In this document: piece after piece, positions 1-9,474 of the stretch
Numbering within the stretch: position 1 is the first letter of the stretch
Layout: each line of letters begins with the position of its first letter
From: Spirochaetota bacterium
GTDB lineage: Bacteria > Spirochaetota > Spirochaetia > Treponematales > Rectinemataceae
Length of the DNA stretch: 64,000 nt
Direction of reading: 5' to 3'
Assembly: GCA_029265615.1 (NCBI GenBank)
Contig: JAJUIB010000012.1
Span: 1-64,000 of the forward strand
Translations under genes and position numbers: made by a program
Notes under the pieces: model-generated
What the model saw: only the letters and a program-made list of their open reading frames with translations
Databases searched by the model: none
What the model was told of the DNA's origin: nothing

Positions 1-1
1 G

Positions 2-442
2 GTCCGCCGTGGCGCCTACGGCGCCTCCTGTTACGCAGAGCCCCTCGAAGGCGTCTTTCTTTTTTCAACCTATCACGATCCGCGTCCCGCCGAAAGCCTC
101 CTCTTTTTTGGCGAGGCGCTTATGCAGGCGGCGCGGGGTATCGATCGCAGCTCCGTCGAGGAGGCGGTGATCGGCAGCGTGGGGAGGGACAGCAAGCCGC
201 TACTACCCGAGGAGCGCGGCTTTGCCGACTGGAAGCGCAACCTGTACGGCATCGATGACGCGGTGCGTCAGGAAAAACGCGCGACCCTCCTTGCAGCGGA
301 GGCACAGGACATCGAAAAGGCGGCACGGCGCCTTGCGGATGCATATCGCGATGCTTCCGCGGTCTTGATCTCCCGGGCGGAGGAGGTGCAATCCCTTGCG
401 GCGCGGTGCAAGGACACGCGCATCGTGGAACTCAAACTCTGA
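2..442 (+). CDS. C-terminal end of an M16C (PreP/falcilysin-like) zinc metalloprotease, cut by window edge
   Basis: Only the last 146 residues are present; the start lies before the window. The segment begins VRRGAYGASC, then has FSTYHDPRP and later EEAVIGSVGRDSKPL, which match the C-terminal M16 repeat of presequence-protease-type insulinase enzymes (typically about 970 residues, zinc site in the missing N-terminal part). These enzymes degrade short unfolded peptides. The tail is charged and helical. Its TGA stop overlaps the next ATG by one base (TGATG), so it is probably translationally coupled to the transferase gene. The family is fairly clear from the remnant; activity cannot be judged because the catalytic half is outside the window. 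Confidence 0.75.
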   Translation, partial: VRRGAYGASCYAEPLEGVFLFSTYHDPRPAESLLFFGEALMQAARGIDRSSVEEAVIGSVGRDSKPLLPEERGFADWKRNLYGIDDAVRQEKRATLLAAEAQDIEKAARRLADAYRDASAVLISRAEEVQSLAARCKDTRIVELKL

Positions 443-1179
443 TGTACGTGCTCGACCTCGGTCCCTGCCCCTATCTCGAAGGACGATCGTGGCGGGCTCA
501 AGAGTTTGGCGCCGCCTCTATGCCCGGCGAGGTCTATGAAGCCCTCCTCGTTCAGGGCTTTAGACGGAGTGGCCTGTTGTTTTACAAGCCGGTCTGCACC
601 GCCTGCGCGCGCTGCGTGCCGCTAAGGCTCGATGCGGAGCGCTTCGAGCCAAGTCCCTCGCAACGCCGCCTCGTCCGCCGCAACAGCGATGTGCGGGTCG
701 AGCTGTCCGAAGGTGGCTTTTCGGAGGAACGCTTTTCCCTCTATCGCCGCTACCTCCGCGCCCGCCACGGAGGAGAGGAAGAGGACGAGGAGGCGGCGCG
801 AAGGGCCTATGTGGAATTTCTCGTAGAGAGTCCCTTGCGCGGCCCCGGGGCGGGGAGCGCCGTCGCAGAGTACCGGCTCGCCGACGGCCGCCTCATCGCG
901 ACTGGCTACATCGACCTCCTCCCCGCAGGGCTTTCAAGCGTATACTTCGCCTTCGACCCCGATGAGTCGCGTCGCAGTCTCGGCACCTGGTCGGTGTTGC
1001 GCGAACTTGCGCTGGCGCTATCGCTCGGAAGGCGGTATTATTATCTTGGGTTTTGGGTGCCCGGATCAAGGAAAATGGACTATAAAGCTTGGTTTCGGCC
1101 CTTCGAATACGCGCAGGGTGGACGCTGGATGGTCGCAGAGGACGCCGCTGCGGCCTTCGCAGCCCTGGAGGGGGCATGA
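442..1179 (+). CDS. bpt: Aspartate/glutamate leucyltransferase (Bpt/Ate family)
   Basis: 245-residue tRNA-dependent aminoacyl-protein transferase of the bacterial Ate1/Bpt family, which adds Leu (or Arg) to N-terminal acidic residues and marks proteins for ClpS/ClpAP degradation (known family role). The N-terminal Cys cluster YKPVCTACARCVPLRL (Cys52, 55, 58) and the C-terminal block YLGFWVPGSRKMDYK, followed by WFRPFE, are the family signatures, and GTWSVLRE matches the GTY.IL segment. The start at 442 overlaps the stop of the protease gene; a longer reading frame to 406 would run into that gene and adds nothing family-like. It overlaps the next ATG by four bases (ATGA), so the three genes look like one transcript. 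Leu versus Arg specificity cannot be read from the sequence. Confidence 0.88.
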   Translation: MYVLDLGPCPYLEGRSWRAQEFGAASMPGEVYEALLVQGFRRSGLLFYKPVCTACARCVPLRLDAERFEPSPSQRRLVRRNSDVRVELSEGGFSEERFSLYRRYLRARHGGEEEDEEAARRAYVEFLVESPLRGPGAGSAVAEYRLADGRLIATGYIDLLPAGLSSVYFAFDPDESRRSLGTWSVLRELALALSLGRRYYYLGFWVPGSRKMDYKAWFRPFEYAQGGRWMVAEDAAAAFAALEGA

Positions 1180-3362
1180 ACGACCGCAGTGCGGCCATCG
1201 ATGAGCAGAACGCGAGGGCCTGGACTCTCATGCTCTCTGAGCCCGAGGCCGCACTCGCCCTCGCCGAACGCGCCCGTATAGAAGCCGAGGAGATCGGCTA
1301 TGAGCCGGGAAGGGCGGCCGCGGAGCTCAACATCGGTTGGTGCGAGTATTTTCTCACCCGTCCCACCGAAGCGATCGACCCCTTCGAACAAGCGCTTACT
1401 CGCTTCACCGCGCTATCCGACACGGAGGGGGCGAGCAAGGCGCTCAACGGGCTCGGGGTGGTCTACCACGAGCTCGGCCGCTTCGACCGGGCGATGGACT
1501 ACTACACGCGGAGTCTCGAGGAAGCGCGCCGCGTCGGCAACCGCCTGCGCGAAGCGATCACCCTCAATAACATCGGCGAGGTCTGCCTCGATCTTGGTGA
1601 ACACAAGGAAGCGCTTGACTATTTTCTCAAATCCTATGAAACCGTCCCCGACGACCGGGAGGCAGAGATCGTCTCCAACGTTCTCCTCAACATCGGGTCA
1701 GCCTTCCACCGCATGGAGAACTGGCCGCTCGCGCGCGAGTTCTGCGAAAAAGCCCTTGTCATCGCACACGAGGCAGAAAACCGCGTCATCGAAGGACAGT
1801 GCTGGCTTGCGCTCGGCCGCATCGCCCGTTCCTCTGAGCTCCTCGACCAGGCCGAAAGCCATTTCACCAAGGCCCTCGGCATCTGCGAAGGGCTCAAGAA
1901 CGAGCGACAGCGCGTCGAAGTCCTCCTTGAACTCGGCTCGCTGCACCTTGCCCGCGGCGATGCTGAACACGCGCGCGGACGCTTTGTCGAGGCATTGGGC
2001 CGCGCCGAAGCGCTCGAGGCAAAGAAGCTCATCAATGAGGCGCATAGGCGCCTTTCCGAGGCCTACGAGCGCCTCGGCGACTATCGGACGGCTCTCGACT
2101 ACTATAAGCGGTTCTCCCGCTTCGAGCGCGAAATCGTCGGTGAGGACACGAACCGCAAGATCAAGAACATCACCGTCCAGTACGAAACGGAAAAGAGCCG
2201 CCAACAGGCGGAGATATTCCGCCTGCGCAACACCGAACTCAAGGAGAAGACACAGGAGCTTGAGGAGGCGAACGAGCAGCTACGTTCGATATCCGAACTC
2301 GGAAGACGCATAACCTCAAGCCTTGACCTCGACACGGTGATCAGCACCCTCTATGAAGCGCTCGCGCGCCACCTCGACGTGAGCGTCTTCGGCCTCGCCA
2401 TCCTCGACGAGGCCGAAGGGGAGCTCGAGTGGCGGCGCTTCATCGACCGCGGCACACGGGTGCAGCGCAAGATCCAGAAGCTCGACCCAAAGCGGAGCTT
2501 CGCGGCCTGGGCGGTGTGCAACCGCAGCACCCTCGTCATCAACGACGTGGAACGGGAAGCAGGAAACTACCTTGTAAAGGGGCGCATTTCGCACGGACTC
2601 CCCGCCGCATCGATCGTCTGCCTTCCCCTCGAAATCGAGGAACGCGTCATCGGCGTTTTGACCGTACAAAGCTACGAAAAAAACGCCTACCCGCCCAAGG
2701 CGCGCGCCCTCCTTGAGGCGCTCAGACCCTATGTCTCGATCGCCGTCGAAAACGGCCTCATCCACGACCGACTTGAGGCGCTCAACCGCATTATTTCGGG
2801 CGAGAAGGCGGAGCTCGAGCGGGCCGCCCGGCGCATAAGCCACCTTGCGAACCACGACAGCCTTACGGGGCTTCCGAATCGGCGGCTACTCTTCGAACTC
2901 CTCCAAAAGTCCTTCGATCTTGCCTCGCGCGCCGGACGCAAAGTCGCCGTCGCCTTCATCGACCTCGATGACTTTAAGCCGATCAACGACCGCTACGGAC
3001 ACTCGGTGGGCGATCGGGCGCTTGTCGCGGTCGCCGAACGGCTTGGAACGATACTCCGCGCCTCCGACACGCTTGCGCGGGTGGGCGGCGACGAATTCGT
3101 CGCCGTGCTCACCAATGTTCGTGGAAAAACGGACATCGAACTCGTCTGCCGTAAGCTCCTTGAGGAGTTCAAAAAACCGCTTGCCGCAGGCGGCATTTCC
3201 TGCGTCGTCGGGCTTTCGATCGGCGTCTCGATCTACCCCGACGACGGCGAAGCGATCGAGGAGCTTGTCAACCGCGCCGATGCGGCGATGTACAAAGTAA
3301 AGCACGAGCAAAAAAACGGCTTTGTCTTCCACGCAGCCACAGGGAACGAGGCGACTGCCTAG
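1176..3362 (+). CDS. TPR-GAF-GGDEF diguanylate cyclase
   Basis: 728 residues. Residues 1 to about 330 are tandem TPR repeats (LGVVYHELGRFDRAMDYYTR is one unit), followed by a coiled-coil linker (about 335-395), a GAF domain (about 400-545) and a GGDEF domain (about 565-728). The catalytic motif is intact GGDEF (637-641) with an RxxD inhibitory site (RASD, 628-631) at the usual spacing upstream, so it should make c-di-GMP and be product-inhibited. There is no signal peptide or membrane segment; input is presumably a protein partner on the TPRs or a ligand in the GAF domain (inference). The ATG overlaps the bpt stop by four bases. The TPR-coil-GGDEF architecture is common in spirochaetes and other bacteria; the GAF insertion is an additional input module. 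Confidence 0.9.
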   Translation: MNDRSAAIDEQNARAWTLMLSEPEAALALAERARIEAEEIGYEPGRAAAELNIGWCEYFLTRPTEAIDPFEQALTRFTALSDTEGASKALNGLGVVYHELGRFDRAMDYYTRSLEEARRVGNRLREAITLNNIGEVCLDLGEHKEALDYFLKSYETVPDDREAEIVSNVLLNIGSAFHRMENWPLAREFCEKALVIAHEAENRVIEGQCWLALGRIARSSELLDQAESHFTKALGICEGLKNERQRVEVLLELGSLHLARGDAEHARGRFVEALGRAEALEAKKLINEAHRRLSEAYERLGDYRTALDYYKRFSRFEREIVGEDTNRKIKNITVQYETEKSRQQAEIFRLRNTELKEKTQELEEANEQLRSISELGRRITSSLDLDTVISTLYEALARHLDVSVFGLAILDEAEGELEWRRFIDRGTRVQRKIQKLDPKRSFAAWAVCNRSTLVINDVEREAGNYLVKGRISHGLPAASIVCLPLEIEERVIGVLTVQSYEKNAYPPKARALLEALRPYVSIAVENGLIHDRLEALNRIISGEKAELERAARRISHLANHDSLTGLPNRRLLFELLQKSFDLASRAGRKVAVAFIDLDDFKPINDRYGHSVGDRALVAVAERLGTILRASDTLARVGGDEFVAVLTNVRGKTDIELVCRKLLEEFKKPLAAGGISCVVGLSIGVSIYPDDGEAIEELVNRADAAMYKVKHEQKNGFVFHAATGNEATA

Positions 3363-3384
3363 GGCGCGCGCAAGGCCCCTTGTC

Positions 3385-3419
3385 GCTCTTACGTCGGCGC
3401 AAAGCGCCAACATAAGAGC
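3385..3419 (+). terminator. 16-bp hairpin after the cyclase gene
   Basis: Arms 3385-3400 and 3404-3419 pair over 16 positions (two G-U pairs) with an AAA loop, 22 bases after the GGDEF gene stop. There is no U-run behind it, so it may be a weak terminator, an attenuator or an mRNA-end stabiliser. It lies directly before the promoter of the next gene. Confidence 0.5.
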
Positions 3420-3424
3420 CGACG

Positions 3425-3454
3425 TTGACACCCGCTAAATGACCGTGCTATGGT
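3425..3454 (+). promoter_or_regulatory. sigma-70-type promoter for the PpiD-like gene
   Basis: Perfect -35 TTGACA (3425-3430), 18-base spacer, -10 TATGGT (3449-3454). It sits behind the hairpin at 3385-3419 and gives a leader of about 110 bases to the ATG at 3573. Confidence 0.6.
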
Positions 3455-3572
3455 TCCCGATGCCTAGAGCCTTCGGGGTCGAGAACACACCTCTGGCGGC
3501 GCCGAGGGGCCTCCCCGCGGACCGCGACCCCCGGAAGGCGCGGACGCAAGAGCCCCGAAACGGAAGGAAGTC

Positions 3573-5141
3573 ATGGCATCCCAGACACCCAACGCGATCT
3601 CCGGCAAGGCCCCCAAAAAAGAGACGCCCGACACGCCGAAGCGCGGCATAAAGAACCCCTTCATCTACGCCGGCACAATCATTCTTCTCGTCATCGTCGT
3701 CATCGCCTTCGTGTTCGTGCCCTCGGTGGGCGGGAGCCTCGGCTCGGGAGGGCGGGGCCTTGATTTCGGAACCTACGCCGGCAAGAGCATTTCCTATACG
3801 CAGGGTAGCTACTTCGCGCGCCAGGTGCAGGCCGTCAATGACGCACTCCGCCAGCAGGGCCTTTCCGAGCAGAACTTCCAGTTTTTCGCCTACCAAGTGT
3901 GGCGCGAGGCCTTTGAGCGGACCGTCTTCCGCACCGCCATTCTCGACGAGGTCGTGACGGCGGGTGGGCGGGTTACCGAAGCCCGCCTGGACGCAAAACT
4001 TGCGGAAAATCCCGCCTTCCTGGAAGACGGTAAATTCTCCGCCCGCCGCTACCGCGAGACCTCGATGAGCGAAAAACTCGCGCTCAGGACGAGCCTTCGT
4101 GACGACCTCCTTTCCCAGCTCTATCTCAATGAGGCCTATGCCCTTGCTCCGAGCTCGAAGGAGATCGCCTTTGTGAAAGACATGGCAAAAGAGACGCGCA
4201 GCATCGAGTACGTTGCATTCCCGCTCTCCGCCTATCCCGATACCGAGCTTGCGGCCTATGCAGCCGCGCATGCCGATCTCTTCCGCCGCCTCAAGCTCTC
4301 GCGCGTGACCATCACCTCGAGCGAAGCCGACGCGCTTAAAGTCCGTAAGCAGGTCGAGTCTGGTAGCCTTTCCTTCGAAGATGCCGCCAAAGGTCATTCT
4401 AAGGACGCGTATGCCGATAAGGGTGGTGCACTTGGCACCATCTACTACTTTGAACTTGCAGGCGACCTTGCCAAAAAAGAGGATGCCGACAAGATCGCCG
4501 CGCTCAAAAAAGGTGAGCTTTCGCCGGTCGTCAAGACCGCCTCGGGTTCCTTCGCGTTTTTCCGCGCCGAGGGCGAGGCGGCATCCGCCGAGCTTGAGAA
4601 TCCCTCTGTCTTGAGCGATGTCCGCTCTTATGTGCTTTCCAACGAAAAAGGCAGGGTCGAGGACTATGTCATCGCAAAGGCCAAAGAATTCGCCCTCGCC
4701 GCCGCCTCGAACTTCGGTGCAGTCGGCAAGGCGGCAGGGCTCGAGGTTAAATCTGCCGGTCCCTTCCCCCTTAATTATGGCGATCTTTCGTTTTCGATCT
4801 ACGGCCAGAACGTCCCGCTCTTCAAACGCGTGAACGAGGCGACAAGCTCCGAACTCGCCTATGCGTCGACGAGCGAAAAATTCCTTTCCGCCGCCTTTGG
4901 CCTTGCCCCGGGTTCGGTTTCCGAGCCCATCGTGCTCGGCGAGTCCGTCGTTGTGCTCCGCGTCAAGGAAGCGGGCGCTGCCCTCGATGAAGACCTTGCG
5001 CCCATCTCGCTCTATTACCCCTACTTCTACCAGCAGCGCTCGGATATCGAACTGCGCGGCCTTTTCCTCAAGAGTCCGAAGCTCAAGGACAACTTCACGA
5101 ACGTCTTCTTCAAGTATTTCACGCCCAAGAAGGAGTCGTAA
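3573..5141 (+). CDS. PpiD/SurA-like periplasmic chaperone with parvulin-type domain
   Basis: 522 residues with a cytoplasmic N-tail, one transmembrane segment (about residues 29-49, IYAGTIILLVIVVIAFVFV) and a long periplasmic part, the layout of membrane-anchored PpiD foldases. A SurA-N-like helical region (about 60-200) is followed by a parvulin-like segment around 250-340, where FEDAAKGHSKDAYADKGGAL resembles the family's D.....G..G core. The full peptidyl-prolyl isomerase active site was not verified, so it may be chaperone-only. A good Shine-Dalgarno (GGAAGG) precedes the ATG and a strong promoter lies upstream. Four bases separate it from the DUF115 gene, suggesting co-transcription. Expected role: folding of exported or outer-membrane proteins. 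Confidence 0.75.
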   Translation: MASQTPNAISGKAPKKETPDTPKRGIKNPFIYAGTIILLVIVVIAFVFVPSVGGSLGSGGRGLDFGTYAGKSISYTQGSYFARQVQAVNDALRQQGLSEQNFQFFAYQVWREAFERTVFRTAILDEVVTAGGRVTEARLDAKLAENPAFLEDGKFSARRYRETSMSEKLALRTSLRDDLLSQLYLNEAYALAPSSKEIAFVKDMAKETRSIEYVAFPLSAYPDTELAAYAAAHADLFRRLKLSRVTITSSEADALKVRKQVESGSLSFEDAAKGHSKDAYADKGGALGTIYYFELAGDLAKKEDADKIAALKKGELSPVVKTASGSFAFFRAEGEAASAELENPSVLSDVRSYVLSNEKGRVEDYVIAKAKEFALAAASNFGAVGKAAGLEVKSAGPFPLNYGDLSFSIYGQNVPLFKRVNEATSSELAYASTSEKFLSAAFGLAPGSVSEPIVLGESVVVLRVKEAGAALDEDLAPISLYYPYFYQQRSDIELRGLFLKSPKLKDNFTNVFFKYFTPKKES

Positions 5142-5145
5142 GGCG

Positions 5146-6807
5146 ATGGACGACCAAGGGCCCTGTGTCGTTGAGACGGCGGGGGCCCGCAACATCCGCT
5201 ATCGGGGCCGCCTCCTCTATTCGGAGCGCGGCCCCGCGCTTATTCCGCGCAAGGCCGCACTGGCCTGCGAACTTGGGCCTGCTCGCCTCTACCTGGTATT
5301 TTCCCCCGGTCTCTGGTACGGCGTGCCCGAACTCCTTGCGCGAATCGAACAGGGCTCGGCAATTCTCTGTGTCGAGGCCGACCCCCGCCTCGCGGCCCTC
5401 TCGCGCACCGCGGCACCGCCTGAGCTCCTTGCGGATGGGCGGATCGCCTTCGTCGAAAGCGCCGATCCTGAAAAGCTCCGCGTGATCGCCTGCGGACTTG
5501 GCGCCTTTAGGCGCGTGATACCTTTACGGCTTTCGGGCGGCGAGGTCTTCCACGCCGAGGCCTATCGCCGCGCGGCGGCGCTACTTCAGGCTGAGTTTGC
5601 GGCAGATTGGCGGAACCGTGCCTCGTTCCTCGCCCTGGGGCGGCTCTGGGCGCGCAATTCATTCAAAAACCTTGCCGCGATGGGCGAACTTAAGCCGCTG
5701 CCGCTTGTAGCCTTTCCGCGCCCCGCCCTCGTCGCAGGAGCAGGCCCCTCGCTTGAAGCGGCCCTGCCCTTTATCCTGCGCGAACGGGACAGGCTCTATC
5801 TCGTCGCAGTCGACACGGCGCTCCCCTCCTTGCTCGCCGCACAGATCGAACCCGACCTTGTCGTCTGCCTCGAGGCGCAGACGCACAACCTCGCCGACTT
5901 TATCCCTGCCGGAGGAAGAGCGCTCCCCCTCCTTGCGGACCTTTCTTCGCACCCCGCAACCTTCCGGGCGCTGTCAGGGCCGCGGCACCTCAGCATGGTG
6001 CGCATCGCGCGCGGCGGCTTTGCGCGGCGGCTCGGCGAGCTTGCCCTTCCCGCCCTTGCGGTTCCACCGCTCGGTTCGGTAGGCGTCCACGCGCTCCACA
6101 TCGCACGGAGGCTTTCGCCCGCGTACGTGCTCGTGACAGGGCTCGACTTCGCCTATGAGCTTGGAAAGACGCACGCACGTAGCGCCCCTGCGCTCGGAGC
6201 GGAAGAGCGGCGGATGAACCGCCTTTACCGCGCAAACGGCCAAATCGCCGCCGCCTTCAAGGAGGGCGCCCGGCCCGCGCCCGAAGCGGAACATATGCCG
6301 CCCTCCGCCGCACAGGGCCGGGCGCGTACGGATCCCGTACTCGCCTCGTACGCGGCTCTCCTTGCCGAAGAGTGCGCCGCCCCCGGGCCGCTTGTCCTCG
6401 ACCTCCGCGGCCGCGGCCTTTCCATCGGCGCCCGCAGCACCAGCTTTGCGGAGGCCGCGGCCGCGCTTGCCGCATTCGACGCAGAGCGTCATCGCTCGGA
6501 CCGCATCACGGCGGAAGCAAGGGAGGGGGGACGAGAGGCGGGACCTCAAGCCGCAGAGCGCGCCGCAGGATTTATAGCTGAGGAGCGAGGCCGACTTGAG
6601 AATATCCACGCGGCGATGAAGGGACGGGGGAGCCTTTCGCGCGAGGGCTTTTCCTCCCTCGTCCTCGATTCCGACTACCTTTTATGGCCCTTCCCCGACG
6701 CTGAACGCTTTAGGCTTCTCCCGCAGGACCTTCTCAACCGGCTCCTCGTCGAGGTCGAATACTGGCGGTGGAAACTCGCCGACATCGCCTCGGGCGCCGG
6801 CCTTTAA
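5146..6807 (+). CDS. DUF115 / Maf-like (motility-associated) glycosyltransferase-family protein
   Basis: 553 residues. The central block (PALVAGAGPSLEAALPFI, then VAVDTALPSLLAAQIEPDLV, about residues 190-245) is the signature of the DUF115/MptE-like domain found in Maf flagellin glycosyltransferases and in 6-hydroxymethylpterin pyrophosphokinase MptE. In flagellated bacteria these proteins transfer nonulosonic acids to flagellin. LVTGLDFAYELGKTHARS (about 330-345) is the second conserved part. No signal peptide is seen. It follows the chaperone gene by four bases. The glycosylation role is inferred from the family and from the sugar-nucleotide operon at 16130-24586 and FlaA nearby; an MptE-like or other transferase role is the alternative. 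Confidence 0.75.
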   Translation: MDDQGPCVVETAGARNIRYRGRLLYSERGPALIPRKAALACELGPARLYLVFSPGLWYGVPELLARIEQGSAILCVEADPRLAALSRTAAPPELLADGRIAFVESADPEKLRVIACGLGAFRRVIPLRLSGGEVFHAEAYRRAAALLQAEFAADWRNRASFLALGRLWARNSFKNLAAMGELKPLPLVAFPRPALVAGAGPSLEAALPFILRERDRLYLVAVDTALPSLLAAQIEPDLVVCLEAQTHNLADFIPAGGRALPLLADLSSHPATFRALSGPRHLSMVRIARGGFARRLGELALPALAVPPLGSVGVHALHIARRLSPAYVLVTGLDFAYELGKTHARSAPALGAEERRMNRLYRANGQIAAAFKEGARPAPEAEHMPPSAAQGRARTDPVLASYAALLAEECAAPGPLVLDLRGRGLSIGARSTSFAEAAAALAAFDAERHRSDRITAEAREGGREAGPQAAERAAGFIAEERGRLENIHAAMKGRGSLSREGFSSLVLDSDYLLWPFPDAERFRLLPQDLLNRLLVEVEYWRWKLADIASGAGL

Positions 6808-6819
6808 TGGCAGAGCGCT

Positions 6820-8634
6820 TCAGCGCTCGTTTTCCTCGTTTTCGCGTAGCACCGCGAGAAAGGCTTCCTGCGGTAGCTCGACATCACCGACCATTTTCAT
6901 ACGCTTTTTGCCCTCTTTTTGCTTTTCAAGGAGCTTGCGCTTTCTGGTGATGTCTCCGCCGTAGCACTTTGCAAGGACATCCTTGCGCACCGGGTTGATC
7001 GTCTCGCGCGCGATGATCTTGGAACCGATGGCGCCCTGGATCGGTATTTTGAACTGCTGCCGCGGGATGGCGCCCTGGAGCCGCTCGCAGGTCTTTCGCG
7101 CGCGCTCATAGGCATTAGGCTCGTAGACGAGCTGGGCAAGCGCATCGACGGGCTTGTCGTTGATGAGAATGTCGAGCTTGGCGAGCTTTGTCGGCCGATA
7201 GCCAATAACCTCATAGTCGAAGCTCGCATAGCCGCGGCTTGTCGACTTGAGCTTGTCGTAGAAGTCGAAGAGCACCTCGGCAAGCGGCATCTCGAAGATG
7301 AGCTCGACGCGCCGTTCGTCGAGATGGTTCTGGGAAACGAGGGTGCCGCGCTTGTCGAAGCACAGCGTGTTGAGGTTGCCGATATAGGCGAGCGGGGTGA
7401 TGATCTGAGCTTTGATATACGGCTCCTCCGCCGCTTCGATCCGTGAGGGTCCGGGATAGTCCGCAGGGTTGTCGATAAATATCGTCTCGCCCGAGGTGAG
7501 CTTGATGCGATAGCGGACCGAGGGGGCCGTCATGATGATCGCCTGATCGTATTCGCGCTCAAGCCGCTCCTGCACGACTTCAAGGTGGAGGAGGCCGAGG
7601 AAGCCGCAACGGAAGCCGAAGCCGAGGGCGACGGAGTTGTCCTTTTCGTACACGAGGGAGGCGTCGTTGAGCTTGAGCTTCTCAAGCCCTTCTTTGAGCT
7701 CGTCGTAGTCAGCGGCGTCCATCGGATAGATTGACGAAAAGACGACTGGCTTCACTTCCTTGAATCCCGGTAGCGCGGAGGCGGCGGGCCGTGCGGCGTC
7801 GGTGACCGTGTCGCCAACCCGCACGTCCGAGACGGTTTTGATGCCAGCGATGATGTAGCCGACCTCGCCGGGCCCGAGCCCTTCGGTCTTTGCAAGCGTT
7901 ATGCGAAACTTGCCCGTTTCCTCGACCTCGTACTCGGCGCCCGAGTTCATGAGTCTGATGCGCTGCCCCGGCACGATTGATCCGCCAAAAACCCGGAGGT
8001 GGACGATCACGCCGCGATAGGGGTCGTAGTGCGAGTCAAAAATAAGGGCCTGGAGAGGGTCTTCCGCCTTGTGGCGAGGTGCGGGAATGCGCTCGACAAT
8101 GGCCTCGAAGAGTTCGTCGACGCCCGTGCCGAGCTTACCCGAGACGAGCAAGGCGCCCTCGGGGTCGAGACCGAGCTCGTGTTCGATCTGGCGTCGCGTC
8201 TCCGCGATGTCTGCGGCGGGCATGTCGATCTTATTGATGACGGGAATTATCTCAAGGTCGTGCTCAAGGGCCATGTACATGTTGGAGAGGGTTTGAGCCT
8301 CCACGCCCTGCGTCGCATCGATGAGCAAAAGCGCGCCCTCACAGGCAGAAATAGCTCGGGAAACCTCGTAGGAGAAGTCCACGTGGCCAGGGGTGTCGAC
8401 AAGGTTGAGCGTGTAGGTTTTACCGTCCTTCGCCTCGTACTCGAGCGCGACCGCCTGGCTCTTGATGGTAATGCCTCGCTCGCGCTCGATGTCCATGTTG
8501 TCGAGCATCTGGTCCTGCATCTTACGGCTATCCACAACGCGCGCCTTTTCGATAAAGCGGTCGGCGAGCGTTGATTTCCCATGGTCGATGTGAGCGATGA
8601 TGCAGAAATTCCGAATGAAGGCGGGGTCTCGCAT
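6820..8634 (-). CDS. lepA: Elongation factor 4 (LepA)
   Basis: 604 residues, the normal LepA length. The GTPase starts at the N-terminus ([16 protein letters not shown]-loop about residues 14-22), with DTPGHVDF (G3) and NKIDMP (G4) following, and the C-terminal region contains [15 protein letters not shown] of the LepA-specific domain. It back-translocates or remodels stalled ribosomes (known role). An in-frame extension to 8757 is rejected because [10 protein letters not shown] is the conserved start and the extra residues are unlike the family. The gene is divergent from glutaredoxin; a TTGAAG...TACTCT pair lies directly before the ATG, and the Shine-Dalgarno is weak. It converges with the DUF115 gene, with 12 bases between stops. 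Confidence 0.96.
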   Translation of the reverse strand: MRDPAFIRNFCIIAHIDHGKSTLADRFIEKARVVDSRKMQDQMLDNMDIERERGITIKSQAVALEYEAKDGKTYTLNLVDTPGHVDFSYEVSRAISACEGALLLIDATQGVEAQTLSNMYMALEHDLEIIPVINKIDMPAADIAETRRQIEHELGLDPEGALLVSGKLGTGVDELFEAIVERIPAPRHKAEDPLQALIFDSHYDPYRGVIVHLRVFGGSIVPGQRIRLMNSGAEYEVEETGKFRITLAKTEGLGPGEVGYIIAGIKTVSDVRVGDTVTDAARPAASALPGFKEVKPVVFSSIYPMDAADYDELKEGLEKLKLNDASLVYEKDNSVALGFGFRCGFLGLLHLEVVQERLEREYDQAIIMTAPSVRYRIKLTSGETIFIDNPADYPGPSRIEAAEEPYIKAQIITPLAYIGNLNTLCFDKRGTLVSQNHLDERRVELIFEMPLAEVLFDFYDKLKSTSRGYASFDYEVIGYRPTKLAKLDILINDKPVDALAQLVYEPNAYERARKTCERLQGAIPRQQFKIPIQGAIGSKIIARETINPVRKDVLAKCYGGDITRKRKLLEKQKEGKKRMKMVGDVELPQEAFLAVLRENEENER

Positions 8635-8755
8635 GAAAAGAGAGTAGCCAAAACGGTTATTTTCTTCAATACACGGCGCGCGGACTTCTACTGGACAGCA
8701 TTGCCGCCACCCGCATGGCCATAGTAGTATATAGTGGACCTTGCAAGGAGGCAGC

Positions 8756-9055
8756 ATGCTCGATACCCTCGCCTATACGCGCATCGAAGGGGCCCGTAGC
8801 GACCACGACATCACGGTGTATGCGCTATCCACCTGCGGCTTTTGCAAGCGCGCCCTTTCCTATCTCAAGGAGAAGGGCTTTGCACACCGCTACATCCACG
8901 TCGACACCATTCCGCTTGAGACGAAGAACGAGGTAAAACGCATACTCAAAGAGCGTTTCAAGGATGATGTCGCTTTTCCCTTTGCGGTCATAGACGGCGA
9001 CAAACACCTCGTCGGCTTTATCGAAGCCGACTGGGCAAAGACGCTCGGCGTCTAG
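8756..9055 (+). CDS. Glutaredoxin-like protein
   Basis: 99 residues with a glutaredoxin fold signature: [17 protein letters not shown], with dithiol site C27-G-F-C30, then [15 protein letters not shown], equivalent to the cis-proline and GG region. AAGGAGG at 8745-8751 fixes the start at 8756. The next gene, 13 bases downstream, is a ferredoxin-thioredoxin-reductase-like catalytic protein, suggesting that this glutaredoxin is reduced by, or is the partner of, that iron-sulfur disulfide reductase instead of glutathione. NrdH-type or thioredoxin-like function is the alternative; ribonucleotide reductase here is class II and could use it as electron donor. Confidence 0.85.
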   Translation: MLDTLAYTRIEGARSDHDITVYALSTCGFCKRALSYLKEKGFAHRYIHVDTIPLETKNEVKRILKERFKDDVAFPFAVIDGDKHLVGFIEADWAKTLGV

Positions 9056-9068
9056 GAAGGCGGCGCCG

Positions 9069-9398
9069 ATGTCCGAAAAGAGCCCCGAACAAACGCGCAC
9101 CTTCGCCACCATGGTCGCGGCGAAACAGGGCTGGGTGCTCAATCCCGATGCCGCCTTCACCGATAGCCTCATCGAGGGGCTTACGGTCAACTGGAATCGC
9201 TACGGATACTACCTCTGCCCCTGCCGTGACTCGGACGGCTCGCGGGCGGCCGATGCGGATGTCATCTGCCCCTGTGCATACTCGTGGAAGGACATAGAGA
9301 CGCACGGCCACTGCTTTTGTGCCCTCTACCTCGCTCCGGCCTTTGCACAGCGTGGCGAGCAGCCAAGCGGCATCCCCGACCGCCGTTATGTGCACTAG
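9069..9398 (+). CDS. Ferredoxin-thioredoxin reductase catalytic-chain homologue
   Basis: 109 residues. Six cysteines are arranged as CPC (50, 52), CPC (67, 69) and CFC (82, 84), the ordering of the FTR catalytic beta chain, where four Cys bind a [4Fe-4S] cluster and two form the redox disulfide. The 12-residue gap before the last pair matches the bacterial/archaeal group better than the plant enzyme (8 residues), as I recall it. The protein would pass single electrons from ferredoxin to a dithiol protein. It is coupled to the glutaredoxin gene upstream, its likely substrate. A small 2x[4Fe-4S] ferredoxin is encoded in this window at 48631-48801, a possible donor (inference). Confidence 0.87.
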   Translation: MSEKSPEQTRTFATMVAAKQGWVLNPDAAFTDSLIEGLTVNWNRYGYYLCPCRDSDGSRAADADVICPCAYSWKDIETHGHCFCALYLAPAFAQRGEQPSGIPDRRYVH

Positions 9399-9474
9399 GT
9401 CAGCCCGCGAGTAAGTGGGCCGCAGGGCGGCGGGGGCTTGAGAGCCGGGCTGGGGCCTCGGTAGTATCCTTAGG

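Noticed and set aside
3435-5195. 586-codon open frame on the minus strand
   Set aside because: It lies fully opposite the PpiD-like gene, which has promoter, Shine-Dalgarno, membrane segment and family motifs. Long antisense frames are expected in GC-rich DNA.
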